Below, piece after piece: positions 16,380-25,220 of a stretch of 41,438 bases of DNA. Positions within the stretch are counted from its first letter, which is position 1. Every line of letters starts with the position of its first letter. Location of the stretch: contig JAABRF010000015.1 in NCBI GenBank assembly GCA_011391075.1, positions 1 through 41,438 of the forward strand, given 5' to 3'. A program made the translations under genes and the position numbers. Under the pieces are notes generated by a model. The model was not told where the DNA came from. It did no database searches and worked only from the letters and a program-made list of their open reading frames with translations. The stretch comes from Flavobacteriia bacterium (lineage in GTDB: Bacteria > Bacteroidota > Bacteroidia > Flavobacteriales > Flavobacteriaceae).

Positions 16380-17240
16380 ATGTTTACAAACTTTTCTTTT
16401 TTACAAAAACCCGATCCAATATATCGTTTATTCCTGCAATTACAAGGTTTTAGGGCTAATACTTATTGGGAAACCGCTTCGGAAATTCTTGAAAAAGAAA
16501 CTTTTATTTTACCTGAAATCAATGTGGAATGGGAAGACTTAAAGAGATTGTCAATGCCTGTTTATTTGAGATTGGGAAACCGATTGGAACGGTTCTTTTC
16601 ATTTATCATTCAAGAGTCACAAACCTATGAAATGATTGCTGAGAATGTTCAAATTGTTGCTCAAAAAGTCACTTTAGGTGAGTTGGATTTCATTGTTAGA
16701 AATGTCCAAACAAATGAGATCATTCATGTAGAATTAGGAGGAAAATTGTATTTATACGACCTTGAAATTGGAGGTGAATTGGAAAGATGGATAGGCCCCA
16801 ACCGTTCAGATTCTTTATTGACCAAATTGAATCGACTTCAAGAATTTCAATTCCCACTACTTCATCAGCCACAAACTCAAATTCAATTAGCTGCATGGCA
16901 ATTAAAACAAGAAGCCATTCAACAGCAAATTTGTTTCAAAGTGCGTATGTTTCTACCAGAATCTTTATCAGGATACATGCCACCATACATAAGTGCCGAA
17001 CATATCAGAGGATACTACATAACTTTGCCCAAATTTCAATCCTCAAGGTTTGAAGACTTTCAATATTTTTTACCTGAAAAACAAGATTGGATTGTAGATC
17101 CCAAATACGGGGAAGTTTGGTTTACGCATAAGCAAATTATCCCTTTAATTGAAAAATCGTTGCTGACCATGCAAAGTCCTATGGTATGGGTAAAGAAAAG
17201 TGAAAAGGACTTTGAAACTATTTTTATTGTATTTTGGTAA
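16380..17240 (+). CDS. DUF1853 family protein (PD-(D/E)xK-like)
   Basis: The protein is a member of the uncharacterised DUF1853 family, 286 residues from the ATG chosen here; a TTG six bases earlier is possible but unneeded. The central piece (about 100-125) has GELDFIV and then IHVELGGKLYLY, the D and ExK of a PD-(D/E)xK nuclease-like fold, which has been suggested for this family. The N-terminal part contains RLGNRLERFFSFII, typical of the family. The gene meets the PHP phosphatase gene tail to tail with one base between the stop codons. I know of no demonstrated activity. The hydrophobic and Gln-rich content is normal for the family. Confidence 0.75.
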   Translation: MFTNFSFLQKPDPIYRLFLQLQGFRANTYWETASEILEKETFILPEINVEWEDLKRLSMPVYLRLGNRLERFFSFIIQESQTYEMIAENVQIVAQKVTLGELDFIVRNVQTNEIIHVELGGKLYLYDLEIGGELERWIGPNRSDSLLTKLNRLQEFQFPLLHQPQTQIQLAAWQLKQEAIQQQICFKVRMFLPESLSGYMPPYISAEHIRGYYITLPKFQSSRFEDFQYFLPEKQDWIVDPKYGEVWFTHKQIIPLIEKSLLTMQSPMVWVKKSEKDFETIFIVFW

Positions 17241-17241
17241 T

Positions 17242-18057
17242 TTAAAATTGGGTAACACTTTCGTAACCAATAACTTTAAGCGTATTTTCAATTTCTTTAA
17301 AACCGGTATTTACAAAATCCGGTTTGTGTGCATCTGATGAAAGGACAATTGGGATATTTAATTCGAATGCTTTTTTTAAAATCCAAAAGGAAGGATACGG
17401 ATCTTCGTCTTGAATGGCATACATACCTTTGGTGTTAATTTCCATTACACTTTTTGATTGAGCAATAACTTGCAATGTTTCCTTGATTTCATCCTGATAC
17501 CAGTTTTCTTGTTCTTCAAAATATTTTTGATGCCTGTTGATAATCTTAATTCGATCTAGATGTCCCACAATATCAGGTGTGAAATTTTGAACCATATCTC
17601 GGACATTTTGGTAATAGGCTTCTACCATTTTGACTACGTCACCCTTGAAAACTTCATGCAAACCTTTGGGTAAATGGGAACCCAATAATTCAAATCCAAA
17701 CAATTTTCCATTTTTCATTTCACCCAAATAATGAATGGAACCAATACTGTAATCCAAAGCGTTGGAAGGAATAAAGCTACTCAAGGGATTGACTAAATTG
17801 GGGATAAAATCAACTTCTAATGAGGTTAATACTCTTATTTTCCCGACATATCGCTCTTTTAATACATCTAAGTATTCAAAATATCTATTTAAATCGGACA
17901 TGGGCATATTCCATTTTTGAGCATGATAAGGAATAGGAGCATGGTCAGAAATTCCAATGCTGTCCAATCCTAATTCAATCGCTTTTTCAATGTAATCCTC
18001 CGGTGCGGAAGAACCATCACTAAAATGGGTATGTGTGTGGTAATTGGCATTTTGCAT
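17242..18057 (-). CDS. PHP-domain phosphatase (histidinol-phosphatase type)
   Basis: This is a metal-dependent phosphoesterase of the PHP superfamily, 271 residues, resembling HisK-type histidinol-phosphate phosphatases. Metal-ligand motifs are visible: HTHTHFSDGS (7-16), GISDHAPI (35-42), SLEVDFIP (79-86), IGSIHYLG (106-113), VGHLDRIK (164-171) and SSDAHKPD near residue 241. It lies 11 bases after the LysM gene on the same strand, so it is probably translated from the same message. No other histidine biosynthesis gene is near, so the exact substrate is open. It is convergent with the DUF1853 gene. Confidence 0.85.
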   Translation of the reverse strand: MQNANYHTHTHFSDGSSAPEDYIEKAIELGLDSIGISDHAPIPYHAQKWNMPMSDLNRYFEYLDVLKERYVGKIRVLTSLEVDFIPNLVNPLSSFIPSNALDYSIGSIHYLGEMKNGKLFGFELLGSHLPKGLHEVFKGDVVKMVEAYYQNVRDMVQNFTPDIVGHLDRIKIINRHQKYFEEQENWYQDEIKETLQVIAQSKSVMEINTKGMYAIQDEDPYPSFWILKKAFELNIPIVLSSDAHKPDFVNTGFKEIENTLKVIGYESVTQF

Positions 18058-18068
18058 ATTTAATAATG

Positions 18069-20150
18069 CTATTTGACCAATTGATATTCAAATTCGGAAT
18101 TGAGCATATACATCAAAACTCCTGTATTTATATAGTCGGAATAATCAGTTTTTTGAAAATCAAAACTACGAGTTAATCTCATAGACTTATCATTGTCTAA
18201 ACTGTTAATTAAATCTCCGGTTGCTATTCTTGATAAAATATCATAAGTCACATCGTAACCTGAAAATGCATAAAATTCAGGAAAAGCAAAGTTTATTTCT
18301 CTATATTTAGTTTTGAATGCATCAATTTCTTTGTTGTTTACTTCATCAAAATAAACCGCTGGAAATGTCCATTTTAATTCAGCTAAATGATTGAAGTTAA
18401 TATTTTCCAATTTTTTCATTTGAATATTGGTAAATAATCTGATTTTGCCATTGTTGTTCATCCCAAAGGTACTAATGACTTCTGAATTTACCGATAAATT
18501 ATCACTCATTAAAACAACCCAAGTTTCTTTTTCTTTGGCAATACCACCCAATAATGAAGCTTTATTAATGTATAATACAGTTTCATTTTTTGGATTTTTA
18601 GTAGGACTGATATTTTGAAAAGGTACATTGTGTTCTTTTAATATTTTTTCCAACTGTTGTTGATCACTTACATTTTTTTCAATAAAATCTGAAATCAATA
18701 TAATTTTTTGGTTTTTATAATAATCAACCAAGTATTCACCTAATGCATCAATGGTGCTTTTTTCATCAATTCCTGTTTTTATCAGATTGGGTTGGTGATT
18801 GGACTCTTGTTTTTTTGAATACAAAGGCACTATAATCGGAATGTCTTTTAAGACTTCAGCAACCATTTCTGCTTTATCAAAAAAGAAAGGACCGATAATG
18901 ACATCAGATTCCTGTATGCTATTTTTTTTCAATAAATTTTGAATAACAGCTACGTCATTTTTAGTATCATATACATGGAAATCAATTTTGATACCTTTGT
19001 TTTCTAATTCTTCAATTGCCATTTTTGCACCCAAATAATAATCAGCTATAATTGTACGTAATTTGCTGTCGTTAGTATTTCTACCAAATGCATAGGCTGA
19101 ATCGCTCATCATAGGCATTAAAAAACTAACTTTCAGAATATCCTTATTAGAAATATTGGGGGATTCAAATGTGTTTTTTGCTTCGCCAATAGGTTTGATA
19201 AAAATAGTAGTCCCCAATTTCAATCCTTCTTTTAATTCGGGATTGATTAATATCAAACTTTCCTCTGAAACTTTATATTTACGGGTAAGATTATAAAAAG
19301 TGTCACCTTTTTCAACTACATGTGTGACGAACTTATCTTTTTTTTTTCCTGGAATTTTAAGTAACATTCCAGGTCTTAGTAATTTAACAGCTTCAGGATT
19401 GAGTTTTTCAATATCTTCTTGAGTTGTAGAATACAATACAGCTATTCTAAATAAACCTTCACCTTCTTTGACAACATGATAAATAAAGGTAGGATCTTGT
19501 TCCTGTTGAAATGAGTCTTTTACTTCTTCCTCAACTTCAACTTCTTTGGATGGAACCCAAATGAACTGATTTTCTTGAAGTTCTCCTTGCAAATCTGGGT
19601 TAAGCGCATCGAGTTCTGGAACTGTAATATTATATAAAGTTGCAATTCTCCATTTGGTATCTCCTTTTTTGACCTGATAAAATTCTACTTTTTGTTCGCT
19701 GGGTTTAACCATAAATTCACTTTGAGAAGGAATTCTCAACTTTTGTCCTGGGGTCAAATTATCCGAAGTCAAATTATTGGCTTCCCGAAGTGCAAACATC
19801 GTTACATTGTATTTTTTACAAATACCGTAAACGGTTTGTCCGGTTTCAACAATGTGAATTTTTACCTGATTTTCAGTAGGAGTAGTATCTTTTGGGTTTT
19901 CATTTTTTTTGTTTTCTTTCTCCTTATTGTTATTAGGGACAACCAATGCTGTATTGACCATTAAATTATCTTCATCCACATCCGGATTGAGGTCTTTTAA
20001 TTCCTTTACTTTACAATCGTATTTTTTTGCAATATTTTTTAAACTCTCACCTTCTTTAATGATATGAGTTGTATATTTTCTTGCATCTTGCGCTTGAAAT
20101 GTAATTGAAAATAATAAGACAAGAGCTAATAAAATAGTGTGCTTGATCAT
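18069..20150 (-). CDS. Secreted protein with five LysM domains and a periplasmic-binding-protein domain
   Basis: This is a 693-residue exported protein (signal 1-20, ending FQAQ). Five LysM modules of about 45 residues begin near 28, 97, 156, 224 and 274, each with a G(E/Q/D)(S/T/G) turn and ending in a VP/IP/KP strand. They should bind peptidoglycan. The region from about 335 to the end (ILKVSFLMPMMSD...) is a type 1 periplasmic-binding/leucine-binding-like fold, with IGPFFFDKAEMVAEVLKDIP and the second lobe FYAFSGYDVTYDIL. Such LysM-binding-protein fusions next to guaA are a flavobacterial arrangement, as I recall. A ligand-binding or cell-wall scaffold role is likely; none is proven. It has its own -7 box and is followed by the PHP gene. 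Confidence 0.85.
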   Translation of the reverse strand: MIKHTILLALVLLFSITFQAQDARKYTTHIIKEGESLKNIAKKYDCKVKELKDLNPDVDEDNLMVNTALVVPNNNKEKENKKNENPKDTTPTENQVKIHIVETGQTVYGICKKYNVTMFALREANNLTSDNLTPGQKLRIPSQSEFMVKPSEQKVEFYQVKKGDTKWRIATLYNITVPELDALNPDLQGELQENQFIWVPSKEVEVEEEVKDSFQQEQDPTFIYHVVKEGEGLFRIAVLYSTTQEDIEKLNPEAVKLLRPGMLLKIPGKKKDKFVTHVVEKGDTFYNLTRKYKVSEESLILINPELKEGLKLGTTIFIKPIGEAKNTFESPNISNKDILKVSFLMPMMSDSAYAFGRNTNDSKLRTIIADYYLGAKMAIEELENKGIKIDFHVYDTKNDVAVIQNLLKKNSIQESDVIIGPFFFDKAEMVAEVLKDIPIIVPLYSKKQESNHQPNLIKTGIDEKSTIDALGEYLVDYYKNQKIILISDFIEKNVSDQQQLEKILKEHNVPFQNISPTKNPKNETVLYINKASLLGGIAKEKETWVVLMSDNLSVNSEVISTFGMNNNGKIRLFTNIQMKKLENINFNHLAELKWTFPAVYFDEVNNKEIDAFKTKYREINFAFPEFYAFSGYDVTYDILSRIATGDLINSLDNDKSMRLTRSFDFQKTDYSDYINTGVLMYMLNSEFEYQLVK

Positions 20151-20171
20151 TTTGGATATTTTTTACAAAAA

Positions 20172-20179
20172 CAAAAATA
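20172..20179 (-). promoter_or_regulatory. -7 box before the LysM gene
   Basis: TATTTTTG on the minus strand matches TAnnTTTG, 22 bases before the start codon. Confidence 0.45.
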
Positions 20180-20244
20180 CTATATTTTTTAAATTGCGAT
20201 TCATTAATGCTAATCTTTGTTAAAAATTAGCATTTTTTTAGAAA

Positions 20245-21771
20245 TTATTCCCATTCTATGGTTGCAGGTGGTTTGGAACTGATGTCGTAAACCACTCTGT
20301 TGATTCCTTTTACTTGGTTGATGATGGCATTCGAAACTTCCTGTAAAAAAGGATAAGGTAAATCAGCCCAATCTGCTGTCATGCCATCAGTAGAAGTCAC
20401 TGCTCTTAATGCTACAGTACTTTCATATGTTCGTTCATCTCCCATAACTCCTACCGATTTAACGGGTAATAACATGACACCTGCTTGCCAAACCTTGTGA
20501 TATAAATCCCATTTTCTCAAAGCTTTGATAAAAATATCATCTGCTTTTTGAAGAATCAATACTTTTTCGGGAGTTACTTCACCCAAAACTCTTATTCCCA
20601 AACCTGGACCTGGAAATGGATGTTTGTGAATCAATGTTTCTTTAATTCCCAAAACACCACCCAAAACTCTAACTTCATCTTTAAACAACATTTTCAAAGG
20701 TTCGACTACTTTCAACTTCATAAAATCGGGTAAACCACCTACATTGTGATGTGATTTAATGGTTTGCGCCGGTCCATCTGAAACAGCAGATTCAATAACA
20801 TCTGAATAAATGGTGCCTTGAGCCAGCCATTTTACATCTTGTATTTTATGAGCTTCTTCATCAAAAACATTGATAAATTCCCTACCGATGATTTTCCTTT
20901 TGGCTTCAGGTTCATCAACACCTCGCAAGGCATTCAAAAAACGTGCCGAAGCGTCCACACCATGAACTTGAAGTCCCATTCCTTCGTATTGGGTTAAAAC
21001 TGACTCAAACTCATGAAGTCTTAACAAACCGTTGTTTACAAAGATACAATGCAAATTTGGACCAATAGCTTTCTGTAAAAGTACCGCAGCAACCGTAGAA
21101 TCTGAGCCACCTGATAATCCCAAAACAACTTTGTCATTTCCCAATTTGGATTTGAGGTCGGTAATAATTTCTTCCGATTGAGCTATTGGTGTCCAATCTT
21201 TATTGATGTGTGCAATATGGGTGAGAAAATTCTCTAATAATTTTTTGCCGTCAGTGCTGTGATAGACTTCGGGATGAAATTGAATGGCATATGTAGGTTC
21301 ATTAGGAATTTTGTAAGCTGCATTTTCAACGCTTTCCGTACTGGCAATTCTTTCAAAATGCGCAGGTAATTCCATAATAGTATCCCCGTGACTCATCCAG
21401 ATTTGAGAGCCTTCTTCAATACCATCAAACAAGAGTGAATCCGTTATTTGCTGCAAATGTGCTCTACCGTATTCTCTGATTTGTGAAGGTTCGATTTTGC
21501 CACCTTCTATGTGAGCTAAGTATTGAGCTCCGTAACATATTCCGAGTAATGGGAATTTTCCCCTCATGCTTTCCAAGGGAATGCGTGGCGATTTTTGGTT
21601 GTATACAGAGTAGGGACTACCCGAAAGAATTATCGCTTTAAACGTTGATAAATCCTGTGGTAATTTGTTAAAAGGAACAATTTCGGAGTACACATTGAGT
21701 TCTCTTACTTTTCGAGCAATGAGTTGGGTGTACTGTGAACCAAAGTCGATTATGAGAACGCTAGTGTGCAT
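20245..21771 (-). CDS. guaA: GMP synthase (glutamine-hydrolysing)
   Basis: GuaA converts XMP to GMP using ATP and glutamine in the cytosol. The N-terminal glutaminase has the nucleophile in GICYGAQ (Cys79) and FHPEVYHS with His166 and Glu168. The ATP pyrophosphatase domain has the PP-loop GLSGGSDST (218-226). The C-terminal dimerisation domain ends in the classical KPPATIEWE. The length of 508 residues is normal. It begins six bases after the DUF2807 gene's stop codon, giving a tight pair on the same strand. Confidence 0.98.
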   Translation of the reverse strand: MHTSVLIIDFGSQYTQLIARKVRELNVYSEIVPFNKLPQDLSTFKAIILSGSPYSVYNQKSPRIPLESMRGKFPLLGICYGAQYLAHIEGGKIEPSQIREYGRAHLQQITDSLLFDGIEEGSQIWMSHGDTIMELPAHFERIASTESVENAAYKIPNEPTYAIQFHPEVYHSTDGKKLLENFLTHIAHINKDWTPIAQSEEIITDLKSKLGNDKVVLGLSGGSDSTVAAVLLQKAIGPNLHCIFVNNGLLRLHEFESVLTQYEGMGLQVHGVDASARFLNALRGVDEPEAKRKIIGREFINVFDEEAHKIQDVKWLAQGTIYSDVIESAVSDGPAQTIKSHHNVGGLPDFMKLKVVEPLKMLFKDEVRVLGGVLGIKETLIHKHPFPGPGLGIRVLGEVTPEKVLILQKADDIFIKALRKWDLYHKVWQAGVMLLPVKSVGVMGDERTYESTVALRAVTSTDGMTADWADLPYPFLQEVSNAIINQVKGINRVVYDISSKPPATIEWE

Positions 21772-21777
21772 GAAAAT

Positions 21778-22602
21778 TTATTTTTTAAATAAAACTGCTT
21801 TATCGGAAAACTTTTTAATGATAATTTCCGGATTATCATAGATATAAACTTCAGCGTCATTTTCAGCTGTGATTTCCAATTTTACAGCTGCATTGACAGC
21901 CACATCCGATCTATCGAGTGCAATCATTGAAATATTATCAGCTAAAAGGTCTTTTCCGGAGAAATTTCCGTTGTCATGCGCTTCTACATTGATTGATTTA
22001 CAATTACCGACAGGTTTGACTAATCCTGAATTATTAAGTGTACAATTCAGTAGGTTGGTTTTTAAATTTAGTTTAATACTCGCATTTTGCTCGGAAGTAA
22101 CATTGGTAAATTGGTCAACATTCAATATCAAATTTAAATCGGATGTGCCATCTGCAATGATATTCGCTGTATTAGCATGGCAAATGATTTCTTGACTTGA
22201 TTTATCAAATGCCATGATGTTGAGTTGGCCTACATTGATTTCGTTTTCAACTACAACCTTTGCTTTGTCTCTAGTTTCAACAGTAAGTAATGTATCGGCT
22301 ACTTTTACATATACGAGTAGTTTTTTACTAGTTGAAATTTTTTGATTGATGTATACTTCCAATACGCCTCCACTGACACGTGTTGTGATGGCATCTTGCA
22401 AATTTTCATCGGTTTCAACACTTACTTCTACTGCACTGCCTGAAGAAAGCATTACTTTTAAATCATCTTTGACGATAATTTTGTTGAAATAAGTTACATC
22501 ACGGTCTTGGAAACTGACGATTTTGTTTCCTTTTAATTTTTCTTGAGCGCCAATTGAAAGGCTTAACAAACTGATTACAAATAACAAAGCTAAATTTTTC
22601 AT
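21778..22602 (-). CDS. DUF2807 (GIN domain) secreted protein
   Basis: This is an exported protein of 274 residues with a signal peptide (1-19, ending IGAQ). The rest fits the DUF2807 'auto-transporter adhesin head GIN domain', a right-handed beta-helix-like fold common in Bacteroidetes. Features are DVTYFNKIIVKDDLKVMLSSG near 34-54 (the usual 'F..I.V...F.V.l..g' start), VEVSVETDENL, and many short beta repeats such as VVENEINVGQLNI and DNGNFSGKDL. The function is unknown. It is directly upstream of guaA and probably co-transcribed with it. Confidence 0.82.
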   Translation of the reverse strand: MKNLALLFVISLLSLSIGAQEKLKGNKIVSFQDRDVTYFNKIIVKDDLKVMLSSGSAVEVSVETDENLQDAITTRVSGGVLEVYINQKISTSKKLLVYVKVADTLLTVETRDKAKVVVENEINVGQLNIMAFDKSSQEIICHANTANIIADGTSDLNLILNVDQFTNVTSEQNASIKLNLKTNLLNCTLNNSGLVKPVGNCKSINVEAHDNGNFSGKDLLADNISMIALDRSDVAVNAAVKLEITAENDAEVYIYDNPEIIIKKFSDKAVLFKK

Positions 22603-22649
22603 TATTTTTAATATTTAAAATTACAAAAATAACTTACTCGTTTATTGGA

Positions 22650-23363
22650 TTATTCCATACTGGTATATACTTGTTGAACGTCATCCAATTCGTCTAATTT
22701 GTCTAATATTTTTTCCACTTCTTCCCGTTGTTCATCTGTTAATGCAACTGTGTTTTGAGGAATGCGTTCAAATCCGGATGAAAGAATTTCCAAATCGTGA
22801 TCTTCTAAATATTTTTGAAGATTTCCATATTGTTCGAATGGTGCATATATCATGACTCCATCTTCTTCTTGGAATACTTCTTCAACTTCAAAGTCGATGA
22901 GTTCCAATTCCAATTCTTCCATATCTATGTTTTTCCCTTCTGGATTGATTCTGAAATTGCAAGTATGATCAAACATAAAAGCAACAGAACCTGAAGTACC
23001 CAAAGCACCATCATATTTATTGAAAGCTGCTCGGACATCTGCTACAGTACGGTTGTTGTTGTCGGTTGCAGTTTCGACTAGAATCGCAATCCCGTGCGGA
23101 CCATAGCCTTCAAATAAAATTTCTTTAAAGTCGGCCGTATCTTTATTCGTTGCGTTTTTAATAGCACGTTCTACATTAGTCTTTGGCATGTTGGCCGCTT
23201 TTGCATTTTGCATTACAGCTCTGAGACGTGAATTGGTCTCCGGATTTGGCCCACCAGATTTTACAGCCATAACAATATCCTTACCGATTCGGGTAAAGGT
23301 TTTGGCCATTCCGGCCCATCTTTTCATTTTTCGCGCTTTTCTGAACTCAAATGCTCTTCCCAT
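22650..23363 (-). CDS. YebC/PmpR family protein
   Basis: This protein belongs to the YebC/TACO1 family, members of which act as transcription regulators or translation factors that ease ribosome stalling. The 237-residue length is typical. The N-terminal MGRAFEFRKARKMKRWAGMA is the family start with an F instead of the usual W-KHS context. Family segments GGPNPETNSRLRAVMQNAKAANMP (34-57, spread over two helices), YEGYGP-like FEGYGPHGIAILVE and the C-terminal LDKLDELDDVQQVYTS are all present. The start codon lies 27 bases from a seven-copy 8-bp tandem repeat that occupies the leader region. Confidence 0.95.
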   Translation of the reverse strand: MGRAFEFRKARKMKRWAGMAKTFTRIGKDIVMAVKSGGPNPETNSRLRAVMQNAKAANMPKTNVERAIKNATNKDTADFKEILFEGYGPHGIAILVETATDNNNRTVADVRAAFNKYDGALGTSGSVAFMFDHTCNFRINPEGKNIDMEELELELIDFEVEEVFQEEDGVMIYAPFEQYGNLQKYLEDHDLEILSSGFERIPQNTVALTDEQREEVEKILDKLDELDDVQQVYTSME

Positions 23364-23390
23364 TGTTGAATATGTTATTGTTTGTTAAGT

Positions 23391-23446
23391 TATAAAGTTA
23401 TAAAGTTATAAAGTTATAAAGTTATAAAGTTATAAAGTTATAAAGT
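23391..23446. repeat. Seven tandem copies of TATAAAGT before yebC
   Basis: Seven exact 8-bp units follow each other, with partial units on both sides. They fill the leader/promoter region of the minus-strand YebC-family gene. The copy number could vary by slipped-strand replication. Confidence 0.9.
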
Positions 23447-23522
23447 TATTGGGTTATTAATCTATTGGTTTGATATTTCATTTTATATTTATAGGATGAT
23501 AATGTTTTTTTTAAATTTTTAA

Positions 23523-23548
23523 TTAACCTTAAACCTTAAACTTTAAAC
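23523..23548. repeat. TTTAAAG/TTTAAGG heptad repeat after nadK
   Basis: On the coding strand the nadK stop TGA is followed directly by GTTTAAAGTTTAAGGTTTAA. The arrangement is the same as after ffh. Confidence 0.7.
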
Positions 23549-24424
23549 TCAATTCCGAGTATCTTTACCCCACAAAAGTTTTTCGCGTAAGGTTTTCAAA
23601 AAACTATGCGCTTCCAATTCAATCATACAGACTTGAAAATGGGCTTTTTGAATGCAAACTTTTGTTTCTGTTGGCAAACTCTCGACTTTGGAATCTAAAG
23701 ATAATAAAAACTCAGATTCACGACTGCTTATTTCCAACTTAATCTTCGAATCATCTCTTATTACCAAAGGTCGGATGCTGAGATTATGTGGGGCTATAGG
23801 CGTTATAATCAAAGTTTCTGCATTTGGCATGATGATGGGGCCATTACAGCTCAAAGAATAGCCTGTAGAACCAGTAGGACTGGCAATAATTAATCCATCG
23901 GCCCAATAGGTGTTTAAGAATTCTTCGTTGAGATAAGTATGAACCGTAATCATGGAAGTTAAATTCTTACGGCTTACTGTTATTTCATTGAGAGCAAATC
24001 CCAAATTTTTCTTTTTACCTTCGATTTGAATACTGACTTCCAGCAAACTTCTTCTATCTAATCTGAACTTTCTGGCTTTCAATAAATCCAATGCTTCATT
24101 CATTTCTTCCTTGTGAACATTGGCTAAAAAACCCATTCTACCCGTATTAATCCCAATAACCGGTATGTTGGAACCCTGGACGATTCCGGCTGCTCTCAAC
24201 ATGGTACCATCACCACCAACGCTAATCATAAAGTCGGTATCTTTTTCTATAGATACTGCTTTGCTAAAGGTTGTGTATTCTTGATTTAATTCGTTTTTAA
24301 TCAATTTATACACCGATTTAACCACGGATACCTCACATTTTTTAAGCGTCAACAAGCCAATTAAGTTTACAATATAATGTAAACTTTCTGTGCGATGGGC
24401 TTGACCGTAAATGGCTACTTTCAT
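23549..24424 (-). CDS. nadK: NAD kinase
   Basis: NadK phosphorylates NAD to NADP in the cytosol. The family signature GGDGT is at 70-74 (MISVGGDGTMLRAA). GFALNEITVSR (about 141-151) and the second glycine-rich segment DGLIIASPTGSTGYSLS (about 173-189) are also clear. 291 residues is the usual length. The ATG start begins the first strand (MKVAIYGQA). It lies 85 bases after the CBS-ACT gene, on the same strand; pdxJ, a CBS gene and nadK are frequent neighbours in flavobacteria, as I recall. Confidence 0.97.
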   Translation of the reverse strand: MKVAIYGQAHRTESLHYIVNLIGLLTLKKCEVSVVKSVYKLIKNELNQEYTTFSKAVSIEKDTDFMISVGGDGTMLRAAGIVQGSNIPVIGINTGRMGFLANVHKEEMNEALDLLKARKFRLDRRSLLEVSIQIEGKKKNLGFALNEITVSRKNLTSMITVHTYLNEEFLNTYWADGLIIASPTGSTGYSLSCNGPIIMPNAETLIITPIAPHNLSIRPLVIRDDSKIKLEISSRESEFLLSLDSKVESLPTETKVCIQKAHFQVCMIELEAHSFLKTLREKLLWGKDTRN

Positions 24425-24509
24425 TGTAAAGTGAGAAGTTTGAATTCTGTATAACTAGTTGTAAATTAGTTTAGTTTTTTTCGTATTCGTAACAATATTT
24501 TAATCATAA

Positions 24510-25169
24510 TTACAAATCATAAAACTTTTGTAAATACAAAGATCTTTCCTTAAGTTGTTCTATCAATAAATCGTTCTCATTTTGTGATAATACAATATAC
24601 TCATATCTGCGAAGACTTTGAATGACTTCATTGATGTTTTCAGTTTCAATGCGCAAGGTTATTTGAGTTGTAAGTTCTTTTATTTCTGAAATGTACATAC
24701 CCAGTAACTTAATTCCATTGGTTTCAATAATTTGTACAATCTCACTCATGGTAAAACTTTGAGATGCTTTTTCAATAATGAGAGTTGTAGCATTGGGTTC
24801 TAGAAATGGAGTTTTATAAAACAATCGAATGATATCATCCCATTCAAAATATCCCAAATAATAATTTTGTTCGTCCACAATGGGTAAAATATCCGTATCA
24901 TTTTTGGCAAACAAACTCATGAGATCCAAACAATTGGTCTCACTTTGCGCTTTATAATGCTGAAAAAAATGAAGTATTTCGGATAATTCTTTTTCTTCCT
25001 TGGGGAAATGCATGATATCTGATTGAGCCAGCATGCCCAATAACTTTCCATGGTCAACTACGGGAAAATGTGTAAATGGCAATTCTTCAAAGACCTTTTT
25101 CACATCGTACACTGTAGCTTGAACCTGTAACGGACTATAATCGTTGTTGATATATTGTTCAAAATTCAT
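24510..25169 (-). CDS. CBS-CBS-ACT domain protein (AcuB-like)
   Basis: This is a 219-residue protein with two CBS motifs (about 8-65 and 70-128, e.g. PFTHFPVVDHGKLLGML and NDTDILPIVDEQNYYLGYF). A C-terminal ACT-like part follows (about 130-200: EIVQIIETNGIKLLGMY, ITLRIETENINEVIQSL). CBS pairs bind adenine nucleotides; ACT domains often bind amino acids. The same architecture occurs in AcuB. Its target is unknown. I use the ATG at 25169 (MNFEQYI) instead of the one at 25178, because the earlier one overlaps a -7 box. Neighbours are nadK downstream and an AT-rich orphan upstream. Confidence 0.82.
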   Translation of the reverse strand: MNFEQYINNDYSPLQVQATVYDVKKVFEELPFTHFPVVDHGKLLGMLAQSDIMHFPKEEKELSEILHFFQHYKAQSETNCLDLMSLFAKNDTDILPIVDEQNYYLGYFEWDDIIRLFYKTPFLEPNATTLIIEKASQSFTMSEIVQIIETNGIKLLGMYISEIKELTTQITLRIETENINEVIQSLRRYEYIVLSQNENDLLIEQLKERSLYLQKFYDL

Positions 25170-25175
25170 ACGCTG

Positions 25176-25183
25176 CAAATGTA
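25176..25183 (-). promoter_or_regulatory. -7 box at the CBS-ACT gene start
   Basis: TACATTTG on the minus strand matches TAnnTTTG. It ends only six bases before the chosen ATG, which would place transcription start at or next to the start codon. It may be a chance match. Confidence 0.35.
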
Positions 25184-25220
25184 TGAAAATTTGGCATATT
25201 TTAAAAAATGTATCAATACA

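Noticed and set aside
16380-17240. DUF1853 protein as a defence nuclease
   Set aside because: Only a fold-level hint exists, and no defence genes or mobile elements surround it.
20206-20239. Hairpin with T run between the LysM gene and guaA
   Set aside because: The stem AATGCTAAT/ATTAGCATT has its T run on the plus strand, but both neighbouring genes are on the minus strand, so it does not fit as their terminator. An antisense transcript was not supported.
23391-23446. Tandem repeats as a CRISPR array
   Set aside because: Units are only 8 bp with no spacers and no cas genes nearby.
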